A stretch of DNA of 49,955 nucleotides. It comes from Heterotrichella gracilis. Taxonomy: Eukaryota > Sar > Xanthophyceae > Tribonematales > Xanthonemataceae. The stretch spans positions 1 through 49,955 of the forward strand of contig JAULBX010026297.1 in assembly GCA_032358255.1 (NCBI GenBank), written 5' to 3'. Made by a program: the position numbers and the translations under genes. Under the pieces are notes generated by a model. That model worked only from the letters and a program-made list of their open reading frames with translations, searched no databases and was not told where the DNA came from. Positions 22,001-37,961 of the stretch are shown one piece after another; position 1 is the first letter of the stretch; each line of letters begins with the position of its first letter.

Positions 22001-25000
22001 CATGGCGATCAGCTTGCCCTGTGGGCTCACCACCGCCAGCGTGGGCCACGAGCTGACCCCCAGCCCCCGCCACATCACCATCCCCCCGTCATTCACCACC
22101 GGGTGGGTCACGTCGTAGCGCAGCACAGCCTGGCGGATGGCAGGTGAGTCCTTCTCATTGTCGAACTTGGCCGAGTGCACGCCCACAACTGTCAGCATAA
22201 TTTGGCTTTGTTAGTCAAATTGAAACCTTATGAGCAAGTTAGTCAAGTACATTCAGCGTTGCCATTTGGAACCTGGTCAAACGCTTGTACCTTCTTGCCA
22301 GGCACGTTGCGTTACCTGTCACTGGCTGGCCCGAATACTTGGCCTCCAGTGCCGCCAGGTCTGGCAGGATGTGCATGCAGTTGATGCAGCAGTAGGTCCA
22401 GAAATCCAGGATGAGCACCTGGCCCCGCAGCTCCCTGTGGGTGGGGTTTTGGAACGGTTTTGGTAGGGTCTTGCAAACGGCAGCAAGGCTGTTGAGTGAC
22501 GCCAACAGCGTGCTATGGATGAAAGCAAAGGGCGTGGTACCAGGGGTAGGTTAAACAGGGCTTGAGCATGCCACTAAGAGCTGTGTATGGTCACAGGGCA
22601 ATCTGGCAGTGGCAGTATGATTTGTTAGCAAATGCTGTCCATTTTAACCACGTCCCACACAGCATGCGTTGCTATGCCAAGCCAGATGTAAGAGCTGTAG
22701 TATCAGTTTCCTTACCTGGATAACGACAGGGGAGGTGCATTAAACCACTCCAGCCCTTGTGCGAATTCGGGCACCTGCTCGCCACCCCCTCGGCCCTCCA
22801 AATCTGAGATGAAGCGCTCAAATGCTGCCACACGGTCCACATTTCCAGCTGTTGCCGCTGGGTTCTCCCGAGGGATCAATTGGTTCAAAAGTCCCTTGAA
22901 ACTCGCAAATGACATGGCCTGCACGACAGGAATGGGCTTATTTTTGCCTGATAGGAGGGGGGATATTGTTGACCCACGACCTGAATGAGTGGCAACCTCC
23001 CAAAGCAGGTGTTGGACTGCCATCACCAAACAACAGGTGCCACTGTGAAGCAGTGGTTTCCTAGGCAGTGATCATGACAAGGGGTGCTACCTTGCTTATG
23101 TAGGACGCGTAACGTGCGACTGCGGCAATGATTCCAAGTTGCAACAGCAGCGGGATATGGTACTTGAGCATGAACGCCCTCACCTCGGGGTCGGCCTGAT
23201 GAGTGTCATGCGCACACATCACACACCAGATTAAACTGTAATCATGCGTCAGACGTACCCAAAATGGCCCAAAATGGGAACAAACAAATACTTGAAGGTC
23301 AAAGTAGCTAACCGTCTAATTATTACTGCCTCTGTACACACGTCTTGATGCTGTCTACGTTTCTCACCAAACATGTGCATCATTGCTATCACTTCCATCA
23401 ATGTACCATGGTGTACACACCATACATGACACCGCTGTAATGGCAAATGATGGATAACCACCACTTGTACACCATTGGTGCAGGTAATGGTGCCCCTGGT
23501 GACTGCATGCAAGATTCCATGTGGCGCTGCATCCTTACCTTGGCTCGGGTCAGCATCACATACAGCGACCCAATCGCTCCCCCCAGCGCAACAAACTTGA
23601 GCAGGTCCCTTCGTGTGGTGCGGTACCCCCCTGGGAGAGCGACCCAACCCTCCAGGAACCCTGGCCCTGAGCTGCCACTGGTTGAGGTCGATGCCTGGAA
23701 TCCACAAGAATAACCAAAATTAACTCCTGGTGCTCAAGTTACATTTATTATGCACATTGGACAAGCAATGAGGCCTGGTGAAACACATAACAATACAGCT
23801 TGAACTTTTGCTAGTCACACTGTGTGGGATCATGCAGCAGCAATTTCAGCCAGCTACCAGCCGGGAAGTTCAACTTTACTAAAACGGCTACAACTATTGT
23901 GCATTATTGTGCTGGTACCGCAGCCGCAACAGCATTGCAATCACTCATTGCATGCATACCTGGGAGTCGATTCTGGAAGGTTCAGGCTGGCTGGGCCTCG
24001 GTCCCATGGACACAATGTCCTCCAGGTCAATTTGTGAGATGTCTGCGCGAATGAGGTTGGGCGCCTGCCCCTCCATGTCTTGCGGGCTGAGGGTGGTGGT
24101 CACCGCGATACAGCGCATGCCTGCGCCACACAAATCCACATGCGTAATGCACATTGCGGTGCATTGTGGGCCATCTGAGAGACAGCATCATGCCTCATGG
24201 CCCACACGTCCCATGGACATCCCATATTGCGACGGATAGAAGACATCTAAACCATACATGCATTAGACAAGGGGTGGAGCAGCATTTGTCGCTGCATAAT
24301 CATAGCTTGAGGCCACTTCCTGCCAGACAGTCTACCACCAGCGCTGCAATACGACTTGATCAGTGTTAAATTTCCCTGCTAGAACATGCCCAAGTAATGT
24401 AGCCTACCTGCCGCCTTTGCTGCCTGCACCCCTGCTGCCGCATCCTCAATCACCACACACCGTCCCGGGGACACCCCCAGGCGCTCAGCAGCCACCAGGA
24501 AAATTTCTGGGAAGGGCTTGAGGCGCTCAATGCCGTCTGCTGTGACTATGGCATCAAAGTCTGTGGGCAGCAGGGCAGCAGCACGCAGGTTGCCATCCAC
24601 CTGGCAAAAATGGGCACAGATTTAAGAAATACCCAAAGATGTATCTCCCTTGCGTATACTTACATGTGTGTATTGTACTGCAACTCCAGCAAAATAGCCA
24701 GATATATTTTGCGTAAAATTCCTAAAGGCAGGCTGAACAAGCACCCATGCAGTTGAGGGAGAAAGAGTTAGGATCGACATTATTGGATGGAGCATACCTT
24801 GATTCGATCGGCTGATGAGGCCACAGCAGTTTTAAGGCCAGCAGCCCTGCATGCCCGCACAAGCTCGGATGCGCCTGCATGGGGACGACAAGTTGTTAGT
24901 GTTGGGGTCACAACCGGTGCAACTAATGTGGGGTGCTCATATAAAAGTTGGCCTAGTGGCTCCACGAGATGCATTTGAGGAGTATTGTTGATCATTTGGC

Positions 25001-26072
25001 CACATAATGATGGGGGATGAATTCGTGAATTTATAATGATGTGGCGCTGTTATTATTACCCAGATAGGATAATGGGCCAACGGTCCCACCACTTGCGTTA
25101 TCATTAATCCTATTTGTTTCGTGGATTTGCTAGCCCAGGGCGTCCCATGCCATTTCCCCCCCTCACGCTACCAACAATGCACGAGGTGGGTGGGCGCGTT
25201 TCTGAAGCCAGGGCCCGTGGCAAGCCCACCCCAGGCCCACCACCCTGCAGTGCACTGTTACACCCCAGGGATAACCTTGCAGACATGGCGATCTGACCCG
25301 CACCTTGGTAGCCAATCCCAGTGCCAGGCAGCGCGTACTTCTGCAGGTAGATGTCAAAGAACTTCTGCTTGGCCACTGCTGCATCGAACGGCTTGCTGTA
25401 ATTGGCAGCCACGCCCCCCAAAAAGTTTGCCTCCCCTGTGCCCGAGAAGGGGATGAACTCGTCTGGCTCCACCTCCAGGCCATACAGCTCCCTCATAACC
25501 TCGGCAGCGCACCTGGGTTACAGGAGCAGCTGAATTTTGGGGACCACCTCAAGCTAGCTCCCCCACCAGCCTGATGCACGCCACTGTTGGGGCTGGGTAG
25601 GGTGAACGCAGGCATGTGTCCAAGAATCCATCTTTCAACATCAAGCATTGCTTCTTTGTGCAGACAGTGTGCTCAAAAGATTTGGATGTTGACCCGGGCG
25701 AAGGGCTATCCACAGGTTATGTTCCCCAACTGGTAGGTATTTGCCCAGATGCACCCCATACCTCCTGGATGGTTCCTCGCTGTTGCAAAGCACGCCATCC
25801 ATATCAAATAGCACTGCTTCCACCACTTCAGAGGCATTGGGGACTTCTACCCTGGAGGACTCAGTGCTTGATACACTGGAAGCAGCTTGCACTACATGCC
25901 TGGGAGGTTGCAGGCGATGCCTGTTAGCCCCATGGCATGGCTTTGAGCGCCTCGCAGGTCTGAAGCTTATAGGGTGGGTTTGACGAGGAGGGGTAGGTAG
26001 AGCTCCAAGCAAGGCTGCAGCAGGCCTGCCAGGCGCGTGCAGGAGTTGGGTTCTGCTTGCCACTGGGTCCAT
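19069..26072 (-). CDS. SOQ1: SOQ1, suppressor of quenching 1 (HAD-Trx-NHL)
   Basis: This is a large plastid protein known in plants to prevent a slow form of antenna quenching, acting on the lumen side of the thylakoid. Domains in order: a transit-type leader from ATG at 26072 (Arg/Pro/Ala-rich); a HAD phosphatase with [12 protein letters not shown] (near 25800), [17 protein letters not shown] (near 25450), TAVASSAD (near 24820) and KPFPEIF...VVIEDAAAG (near 24450); a membrane region with [18 protein letters not shown] (exon 23700-23538) and a second hydrophobic stretch (23196-23092); a thioredoxin-like domain with [11 protein letters not shown] (near 22400); six NHL propeller-type strands such as [18 protein letters not shown] and LYIADTNN (21570-19790); and a C-terminal domain ending at 19069. 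The CCINC redox motif is intact. A longer frame upstream to 26309 exists, but 26072 gives the better transit peptide. Confidence 0.93.
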
Positions 26073-26618
26073 TCCAGGGAGATCTGTGAGGCACAGCGCC
26101 CCTGTTTCTTTACCAACAAGCACCTGAAAAATTGGTCTACCAGAGAAGTTCAGCTGTGGGACATAGAGCGGTGTAGCGCTGTGTTTGGGCATGATTGTGT
26201 GCCCCATAATATCCCAGTTGTCAATTTCCCGCCAAAATAAGTGGTCGAATTTGTGCCCCTCGCTGCCATTGAAAGATTTTAACGGTCCTCTGATCGTCTC
26301 CCGGCACAATTATAATAATACCCCCATACGAAAGGTTGGCATTTGGGGCCAATTTCGACCGGTGCATCCTGATTGGCCTTCACCTTTTGCTGCAGAGCCG
26401 ATGAAACCAGTGGCTGCCACCCACTCGACTTTTTGCTTGGTGGCGAAGCAACCAACGTCACCTGCTGCAACTTCCCAAGGGGCGCGTGCACTTTTGCAGC
26501 TAGTTGCCGTTCCTCAAGACCTAGACGCCGGTGTGTATGCTGCATAACGCTCCCTGTACAGCCGTCGCTTGCCTCAACCCTTTTCAAACCACGTCGTTCG
26601 ATCACCTTTCCAGACAAC
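26073..26618. promoter_or_regulatory. Shared divergent promoter region
   Basis: The start codons of SOQ1 (-) and the small probable thylakoid protein (+) are 546 bases apart and point away from each other, so both promoters and leaders must lie here or overlap. I see no defined box with confidence. Confidence 0.55.
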
Positions 26619-27576
26619 ATGGTGGCTCTGGTATCTTCCCTGGTACGCTGGTTTGAAAAGCTTCCGTGTGTCGCGTTCCGCTTTGGTGTGGAGGCTGATT
26701 GACCCTAACTTGCTTGTGTTTGCTACAGGGCTTGAAGGGCACCGCATGCTTCACAGCCACCCGCAGGCCGGTGGTCCGGAGGGGTGCAGCAAGCACTGGG
26801 AGGTTGATCAGGGTGTCTGCCTCCACAGAGGAGGAAACCAAGCCAGAAGTCAAGGAGCTGAACTTCACCCCCAACCCCCGGGTGTGTGGCTGGCTGATGG
26901 TTTCACTGCCTCCCGTTGTTGTTAGTCACCAGATGTTTTAGTCAGCATTGTTGGACGACCCACTGAAAGCAGGTGACCTGCCCTCTTGCAGGCAGCTGGC
27001 TTCGTAGCAGAAGACTCTGCTGGGCAAACGAACATCTTTGCTGTTGAGGTGAGAAGTACTGACGTGTATTGGGTCACAGTTGCACCTCCCACCATTATGA
27101 CAAAAGCAACTGAGGCGAAAGGGTGATGGCTTTGCTGCGCACTGTGCTGAAGCCTGCCATCTCAACTTCTACTGCTGCTAACACCTTGTTGTGATCTGCA
27201 GCCAAAGCAATATGTACAAGGCTCTGCCCAAGACCAGACAAACAGCGACTTCAACTTCGCTATCTTGGGTGGGGTGGTGGCCACCTTCTTGTTCGGGGCT
27301 GGTGCGCTGGTGCTACTGAAGGACAACATTGTTGGTACGTATACGCCTGGACATATGCATGCGTGATTAATACTTTGTCTTTCTCACTTGGCAGCTCATG
27401 AGCACACAGCTTGGAAGTCGTTCCTTGCAGTTGTCCAACTTGGAGTTGCACTTGCAGGGGTAGAGGACTTTGACAGCACTTCCTACTTGACGCTGTCCGA
27501 GTACTCCAGCAAGTTCTCAGCTGAGGTGCAGACTGCTCCAGCACTAGTGGAGGCTGTGGAGACGGCGTCCGAGTGA
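26619..27576 (+). CDS. Small single-pass plastid (probable thylakoid) protein
   Basis: Five exons (26619-26642, 26729-26881, 26992-27048, 27202-27334, 27395-27576) total 549 bases and give a 182-residue product in consistent phase. Residues 1 to about 40 form a plastid transit-type leader (RRPVVRRGAASTGRLIRVSA). Then follow an acidic segment, the motif GQTNIFAVEPKQYV, and one membrane helix (ILGGVVATFLFGAGALVLL) in exon 4, with a Ser/Glu-rich tail. The layout is that of a small thylakoid protein. It is loosely reminiscent of photosystem II maintenance factors such as MPH1, but I could not confirm a family from sequence alone. Divergence from SOQ1 is consistent with a photosynthetic role. The first exon codes only eight residues. 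Confidence 0.82.
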
Positions 27577-28528
27577 ACCCACACTGGGCACCTGCAGGGC
27601 AGCACCACCTGTGCACCCCTGTGACGCTGCTGCGGGTTTGCGTTTGTAGCTTTTGTTTTAGGCTAGGGGAGGAGAGGAGCCATTTTGTCTTGGTTGTGGT
27701 TGTACGAGAAAACATTCTTTGTCTGATTTTGCGGCAGCTTCAGATGCTGCCTGGCTTTTAACGCAATGGGAGCCAAGTGTTACCCAAGTGCTATTGATGC
27801 GAGTCGTTACTGGCCCCTCATTTTTCAGCCGAGCCTTGATATATGTTTGGCGCAACGGCGTGGCTTTCCTTGTACTGCTTTTGCACTGCCTTTTCCCTCT
27901 ATGCACACAGACTGGTTGTGTGGAATGATTTGAGACAATTTTTCGGCTTGTTATGACTTTAGGGTTTTACAGAGATCAAACTGTGCTCACTCAGTGCAGC
28001 TGCTGTGTTTTCCATTTACGCCACTTTGGGGCTTTTCTGCAGGCTGGGGTGTTGATTGCCCAAACAGTAACTGCTATTTCAAGGCCGCCATGATAGTCGG
28101 CCAACACCACATGGCCCTTGTAACACACCCACTGACACGTTCCATGCGCAACCTTGACACAACCCTTGCAAATTTGCAGTTAAGAGAAGCATAAATGCAT
28201 CGTATGCGTACAGCACAAACCATTCGTGGGTAGATCTGAAACTGAAGAAACGCTGCAATATTGAAGACCCTAGTCTAGGGCATAGGGTTTTCCGGGTGAG
28301 CTCGGTACAAGCACAACTTGTGTGACACAACACGTGCAACTGCTTCATTTGTGCAGACTCCACAGGTACGCGTGCTCATAACACCAATACAAACAGACAA
28401 CTGTAGGTAACGTGCGTAGCGTGGGGGTGGGCATAAAGTAGTTCTTGCGAACACGGTGGTGTGGCATCCCATCCTTTCAGCGGGTCTGCAGGTGTATCGG
28501 TGTTGTGCCCAACAGGGTTATCGCAGCT
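27577..28528. other. Intergenic region, 3' UTR and promoter
   Basis: The T-rich first half is probably the 3' UTR of the small membrane protein. The remainder should hold the promoter of the aminotransferase gene. No exon is recognised. Confidence 0.4.
28119..28123 (+). terminator. Candidate TGTAA polyadenylation signal
   Basis: Plus-strand TGTAA lies about 545 bases after the stop of the small membrane protein. It is called by motif only. Confidence 0.25.
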
Positions 28529-31985
<3,457 letters not shown>

Positions 31986-32998
31986 GGTTTTGAGTTGGAT
32001 GCCTGCGCTGGGTACCAGGGCTGGGTGGCTGAGAGGGTGGGGGGGCGTGCGGGGGTGCCACCCAGTGGGTGGGGGTAACAGAGCCTGAGGGTGCACCACA
32101 GGTGGGGGCTGGTGACAAGTGAAAAAGCAGGGGGAAATGGCGGAAGGGCGCGTGGTATGATTCTTCATTAGACTAGATTTGTCCATCAGTATATCTGCGG
32201 CGGATGATGCTCTTCATCGGCTTCAGCAGAACTTGCGTGAACTGGGGGCAGTTGGTGCAGCACTTGAGAACTTGTTACATGGCATTCACCAGTGTATGAT
32301 AGAAACATGGATATGCTCTGGCGTGTGCATCAGTTGGGGTTCTGCCACTCACACAATGTCGCATGACACGTGATGGTACAACCAGCGCGACTCAGCTAGT
32401 GATACCTACATGGTGGTGGATTAGATGCCATGGTTGATAAGAGACGGCCAATCAATGGCGAGAACTCTCCATGATGGAGATTGCGATAAATGGCCTAGCC
32501 ATGGGCAGTAGCGAGATCTCAAGGCATGGCAATGGCATTGCACAAGATGGACCCAGTTGTTATATATGTCCTGTGGCAATATTGAACATTTTAAAGAATA
32601 TTCTATAGAATTTTCTAAACTTTCACGCATTTGAACCAACTCCAGCATGGCAATGCCATTTTGGTGCTATGCGTATGCGCTTTTGCACAATGCTGTCTGA
32701 GGCAGTATAAGGCATTCAAATTGCAATGATGTGGACCAGTGGCCACCGCGGAAAGTGTTAGTTTGCAAACAGGAAGTGTCATGCACCTGCAGGCCTGGGG
32801 GACTAAAAAACTTGAAGAATTGCCGATTGCCATTGTACTCGTACAACAGTGAAAAACCACAGATGTAAACATGCCACATTGTCAATGCATAGCAGGCCTG
32901 CCTCGTGGTCGGGTCCTGCGTGAACACTTGTCCAAGGCTTTCGCATTGCCAGCTGGCAGCGCAGCGGTGACCCAGGGCCTGGGCCCATGTGGTACGTG
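31986..32998. other. Convergent intergenic region
   Basis: The region lies between the stop codons of the aminotransferase (+) and the IMPACT-family gene (-), so it is mostly 3' UTRs of both. No exon is recognised. A minus-strand TGTAA at 32279-32275 could serve the IMPACT-family gene. Confidence 0.4.
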
Positions 32999-34797
32999 TT
33001 ATTGTGTCACTGCCTCTTGACCAGTCAGCGGTACCACTTTGCCACTCGTTGCATCTTGGATGGCCCCAGCCAGCAGCTGAGCCCGCCCCGCATCTACACT
33101 CACAACCAGCAGCACAGCGCCTGCACCGCACAGACAAATGAATAAGAATAATGAAATTATACCATGTAAATATATCATTCACACTCAGCACCAGCAATAC
33201 AGCGCCTGCCCAGCGCTACCCACATTGTGCCGCGCGTTCTTTGCATGCAAATGGGGCGCGATATGTGGATGACCATCCGTGCACACACTGGTATGAGCTA
33301 CCCACATTGCTGTAGATGGACATACAATGGCATCACCAGCAGGATGTTTCACCAAGCAGCCTCTGGGTATGGAAAGTGAGCATGCCATGCGCAAGCAAAC
33401 CGCATGATGTGCGATTATGCAGCACGTGCTGCTGCAAAAAGCTTTCGTGTACTGCCCCATGTGTATTGCCCCCGCACCGCTGTCTCTGTACTGCTCCTTC
33501 AGGCGCTGCACCTTGTACTGCTCCAGCACCGGGTACACAGAGCCCAGTATGGCAAAGGGAACCTGCATGCACATGGGTCACATCAGGGTAGCTAGCTTTG
33601 ACATTTTCATTTGGACAAATGCTGAACCTGGCAATGAACTGGGATTGTTCTTGTTTCAGCAAGCTGTGACCCTGACCAGAACCCTCCCTGGCCAACTGTT
33701 CAAGTCTTAAGAAGTTGATGGCAATTTCAATGCATATCCCATAACCTGGCCCCCACCTGCAGCCGCATCTGTGTCTGGGGTATGATCACACTGCGCTCAG
33801 CCCCCCGCAGGCACTCCCTGGCAGCCGTGCCATACGCGCGCACCAGGCCCCCGGCACCCAGCTTGATGCCTCCAAAGTACCTGTGGATGAGCAAGTCGAT
33901 AGTGGTGGGCATTGGCTCATGCTTTATACCCTTTGACATTGACCCATTGGCAGGCGGCTGTGCTTTTATATAAAATATAGTAAAGTTTTTAATCTCCACA
34001 TTCTCAAGTATGGTCCCCAACCACTCAGGTCAACATTCAACAATTTGGCTACCATCCATTGGTTGCATAGTCCATGCAACAGCCTGCCCGGTCTTGCAAT
34101 GCCATTGGTGCACCCCCACTTCACTGCCATCATTTTCAGCCCCTTTTCTCCTCAAGAATATCATTGTACCCCAGCATGACCCATACCTGTCACCCCCCTC
34201 TCTCTCCCCCCCTTTCCATGCCAGCACTGCATGGCCCCTCCACCCTCCACCCCATCCCCACAGTACCTTGTAATCATGACGCACACGCCATCCACCCCCT
34301 CCCCCTCGATGGCCGATAGCATGGGCCGCCCCGCAGTGCCGCCGGGCTCTCCGTCGTCTGAGCTGCGGTACTCGGGGCCTATGCGGTATGCGAAGCAGTT
34401 GTGGGAGGCGGCGGGGTCTGCGTGCTGCTCAATCAGCTGCATGGCCTGCACAGTGGGGGGCGTGGAGCAACTGTTTGCATGCGTGCGCAAAGCAGGGTTG
34501 AGCTTCATGAAATGCGTGCGCAGAGCAGGAATTGGTGGCTGGAGGCGGGTGGTGGGTGTGCTGCAATCCAAATTCAGCGATTAGAAACAAGTGGAACCAT
34601 AATCTGGTTTCAGACATTGCTGTGAAGAGATTACGGACATTACGCTTGTTTGCGTCTCGTCAAAAATCAGACATTTTAGATTCTTGCGGGGAGTGAGCAC
34701 CTGTTGCGGTGTTGTGACAGGCCATGCGGTTGTCACAAACTTGCTCTTCTTCACCTCATATCTGCTCTCGTGCTTGCCTGCTAGGGTGATTATAGTC
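32999..34797 (-). CDS. IMPACT/YigZ family (UPF0029) protein, 5' end unresolved
   Basis: Five exons join in phase: about 34797-34708, about 34449-34266, about 33882-33760, about 33562-33470, and about 33118-32999. The hallmark of the family is clear in MITRYFGGIKLGAGGLVRAYG, preceded by FAYRIG and SSDDGEPGGTAGRPML. The start of the visible part, TLAGKHESRYEVKKSKF, matches the N terminus of YigZ-like proteins, so only a short leader exon is missing upstream of the acceptor at 34798. It must end in phase 2, and I could not find a convincing ATG. The C-terminal exon corresponds to the small second domain of bacterial YigZ and ends in TAA. IMPACT homologues modulate translational stress signalling through GCN1/GCN2; bacterial members are poorly defined. 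The function here is therefore open. Confidence 0.85.
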
Positions 34798-35924
34798 CTG
34801 CAAGTTCATAGGTCAAGTATACCAGGCAGCACGTTGGTAACCTAGAAAATCGTGATGAAGCTGAGCATGTGGAAGGGCTGTTCATGCAAGCACATACGTG
34901 GTGCAAGCAGGGCGCACATGAATCATGTCCGATGCCATACCCGCTATCCTTGGACATTGTTTCTTCGTTCTGTTTCTTGGCGTGCAGGGGTGTGGCTCGG
35001 GTAGCAAAGCTGTGTGGGCCAGCCAGCCCACCACTCCATGTGCCTGCATGCAGTCTCCGAGGGCAAAAGATAGTGGTCTCTACTGCTCCTGGGACTCTGC
35101 CTAATAAACTGACTGTATTTATGCGTCTACAAGCTGCTTGTATTGTGCCCTGTAGTCATAAGCAGGGTGTAAACTCACCATGGCAAGCCCCTTGGTGCAT
35201 ATATGCATGACTGGCTGCATATATGCAATACTCATATGCAATGAGATGCGTTGGTACGATATCCGCGGTTTAAAATCATCTTACAGTATCGATGGTGTGG
35301 AGAACAGTGGGGCATAGCAAGGGTACGTGTGCACTGGCCCACTCACCACCCCTGGAAACGTCCGCATATGCAGCTGCCTGGTGAAACATCCCCACATTGA
35401 GCATCTTTAGAGTTACCCAGTTCGCTGCAAGTATCGTGTTAAGTTGTATCCTGCGTTTGCGAGGCTGTGTTGTAAAGCGTACCTATGCATGCATGCATGC
35501 ATGCATCCATGCATGCAAGTACACGACCAAAATGCAAGTCTCGGTCTTGTGGAGTTAGAGGCTCTTATCACTGACGCAGTAGCTGAGCGCTACTCGTACA
35601 AATTAACAGTTTCAAAGAGACTCTTGGAACAGTGGGCTATCAACTGGTAGTAGGTGAAGAAGAAAGGCTTAGCTACAGTTGGGCAGTCGAGTCGTCAGTC
35701 AGAGAGATACGTGTACAAACTTCCCGTTGTACACGTATAGTTAGCGCTGAACTCCACGGCAAACCTTGTCTTTTACTTGAGAGTACTGTGAGGGTCAGCG
35801 GTAGGTGTCTGCTATCGCCGCATGTGATTGCTGTGAACGCATGCATGCATGCCTGGCGATTTGTGTAGCTTCTTCCACACCACGTCACTGCTTCGCACTT
35901 GCAGTGCAACCCAGCAACATAAAC
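34798..35924. promoter_or_regulatory. Divergent upstream region with a missing leader exon
   Basis: The region lies between the IMPACT-family gene (-) and the first glyoxalase gene (+). It should contain both promoters and the unfound first exon of the IMPACT-family gene. A TGCA simple repeat lies inside. Confidence 0.4.
35484..35518. repeat. TGCA tetranucleotide repeat
   Basis: The tract consists of ATGCATGC-type units with one interruption (ATCC). The sequence is self-complementary and could extrude a small hairpin. Similar short TGCA runs occur at about 17424, 17732, 35838 and 38604, so it is a common motif of this genome. Confidence 0.8.
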
Positions 35925-37961
35925 ATGCTCCAGGCAGTCGTTTTCACGCTTTGCTCAACGCCTGCAGTGCTGAAAAGTCCGCCAAGGCAACATTGTATTT
36001 CAACCCTTCCTGCACCTGCCTACTCATCGGCTACAAGGCATCGAGCACGTACCTTCGTTCACAACCGTCCAGGTAGGGATTGCACCACAGCTGTCTTCGC
36101 AACGTGTGTGTCTATAGACTTGCAACACGCACATGCATGCATATGCCACTGCTGCTCAGCCGTTGCTGTCAACTGTTCTCTATTGCGCTGCAGGGGTCAG
36201 AACCATGGCGCTACCGGCAGACCTTGCTAGCGTGCCGGTAAGTGGGCCACCGCTTTGACAGTGAATTCATTCTGACTGGTCTATGTAGTCCTAGGTCAGA
36301 TTGGGTGCAGCTGACAACCAGTCACTCACGCACGCGACGCTATGCAGGGGAACACACCCTCACCAGACCCGGCCACAAAGGATTTCATTATGCAGCAGGT
36401 GGGTGTGCTACTGGCATATGACCCAGCTCGTGGGTGGCTGCCGATGAATACAGTTACAAGCATGATACATAGGAGCATTAAGATAACTGCTATTTGCTTT
36501 GTCACAAGGCGCATAGAGTTTACCGCAAGCAGTGCCACAAGGGGCCTTTATACCCCGGCATTTACCCTGGGGCAATGCCCAAGTGATGGCCGGCGAAACC
36601 CCTAGTGCTGAAATCATGTGATGCATTCAGTCACCCTCAACATCATTCGTGCAAATTTGCCTATGGACATTACATGGCAACTGCCGGGCTGAATTTGTGT
36701 GAATTGCAGACCATGCTGCGCGTCAGGGACCCCGTCAAATCGCTGGACTTCTACACGCGGGTGCTGGGCATGACGTGAGTGCATGCACCCACCAACCCAC
36801 ATGCTTGCCACTTGGCCATCCTCTGCTGAGTTCATATATAGATACGTAAACTCTGTGTAGCATTATACTTCTGCAGGGACTATGCACCTGCATATGCTTG
36901 TTCCAACCTGTCTCTCCTTCGCTCATCTGATAGGTATCTGCCTGATTCTATCCTACATTGTCAATGATGCGTGGTTGGATTGCCTCATTGACCTTGTGCC
37001 TCGTGTGTTTCAGCATGTGTAAAATCGGGCAAGTGAACATGTGCATGACCATGTGCAGGCTGGTGACCAAGTTCGACATGCCCGAGATGCAGTTCTCTGT
37101 GTATTTTGTGGGGTACCAGGCCCCAGAAAGCGTGCCAGAGGACCCCATAGAACGAGTACGTGCCAACTGCCCCTGCCCATTGCACTGCCCCCTCGGCGAT
37201 CCCTGCAAACCCTGGGCATTATGTAACACAAATTGCCTGGGTGGTAAATGCATGTTTTCCATAACTGCGCTTTTGTTTGGTGACATTAGCAGTCTGCAAC
37301 TGTAGGTATTGCTTAAGCTGCCCTCCTTGCCGCAGGCAATGTTTGGCTTCACTCGCCCAGGGTTGCTTGAACTCACACACAACTACGGCACAGAGAGCGA
37401 CGCAGATTTCCCTGGCTACCACAATGGCAACTCGGACCCCCGCGGATTTGGCCACATTGGGCTGTCGGTGCCAGATGTGGAAACCGCCTGCAACCGCTTT
37501 GAGGAGCTGGGCGTGGAGTTTGTGAAGCGACCAAACGACGGCAAGATGAAGGGCCTGGCATTCATCAAGGTGAGCACGTGCGCATCTGCTTCAAGCCTGG
37601 TGTCACTCATCATCTTGGCCAGTAGTATCAGTGATTTGGGGCCATCCTAATGATGCGGGTTTGCCAGTCATAGAAAAAATTAGAAAGGCTATGTACACAC
37701 AGAATCATGGGGATCATGAACACTGATCCTTCATGAAATGTTTTGAGCAGCGATGATCACAAGATACAAGAATGTGCTGCAAATTTGTGTTTTCTTACCA
37801 GGACAGGTTTAGGGGATTTGCGTCCTACATAGCTGCGCAATGCCAAATACATTTATTTCCTTTGATTGATTCAGCGCACATTGCCGCAGGACCCTGATGG
37901 CTACTGGATCGAGATCCTGGATACCAAGCTGGCAGCGTCTTTGGCCAAAGTGGCAGCCTGA
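35925..37961 (+). CDS. GLX1: Glyoxalase I (lactoylglutathione lyase), copy 1
   Basis: Detoxifies methylglyoxal by isomerising its glutathione hemithioacetal to S-lactoylglutathione. Seven exons (35925-36072, 36194-36237, 36348-36398, 36710-36774, 37059-37155, 37336-37569, 37890-37961) total 711 bases, giving 236 residues in consistent phase. Exon 1 is a Ser/Thr/Arg-rich targeting-type leader. [11 protein letters not shown] in exon 2 could be an internal start for a cytosolic form. The single-domain, eukaryote-type enzyme is diagnosed by [22 protein letters not shown] and the four expected metal ligands: Gln before TMLRV, Glu in LLELTHNYG, His in [12 protein letters not shown] and Glu in [10 protein letters not shown] second copy follows about 1.1 kb downstream on the same strand. 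Confidence 0.93.
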
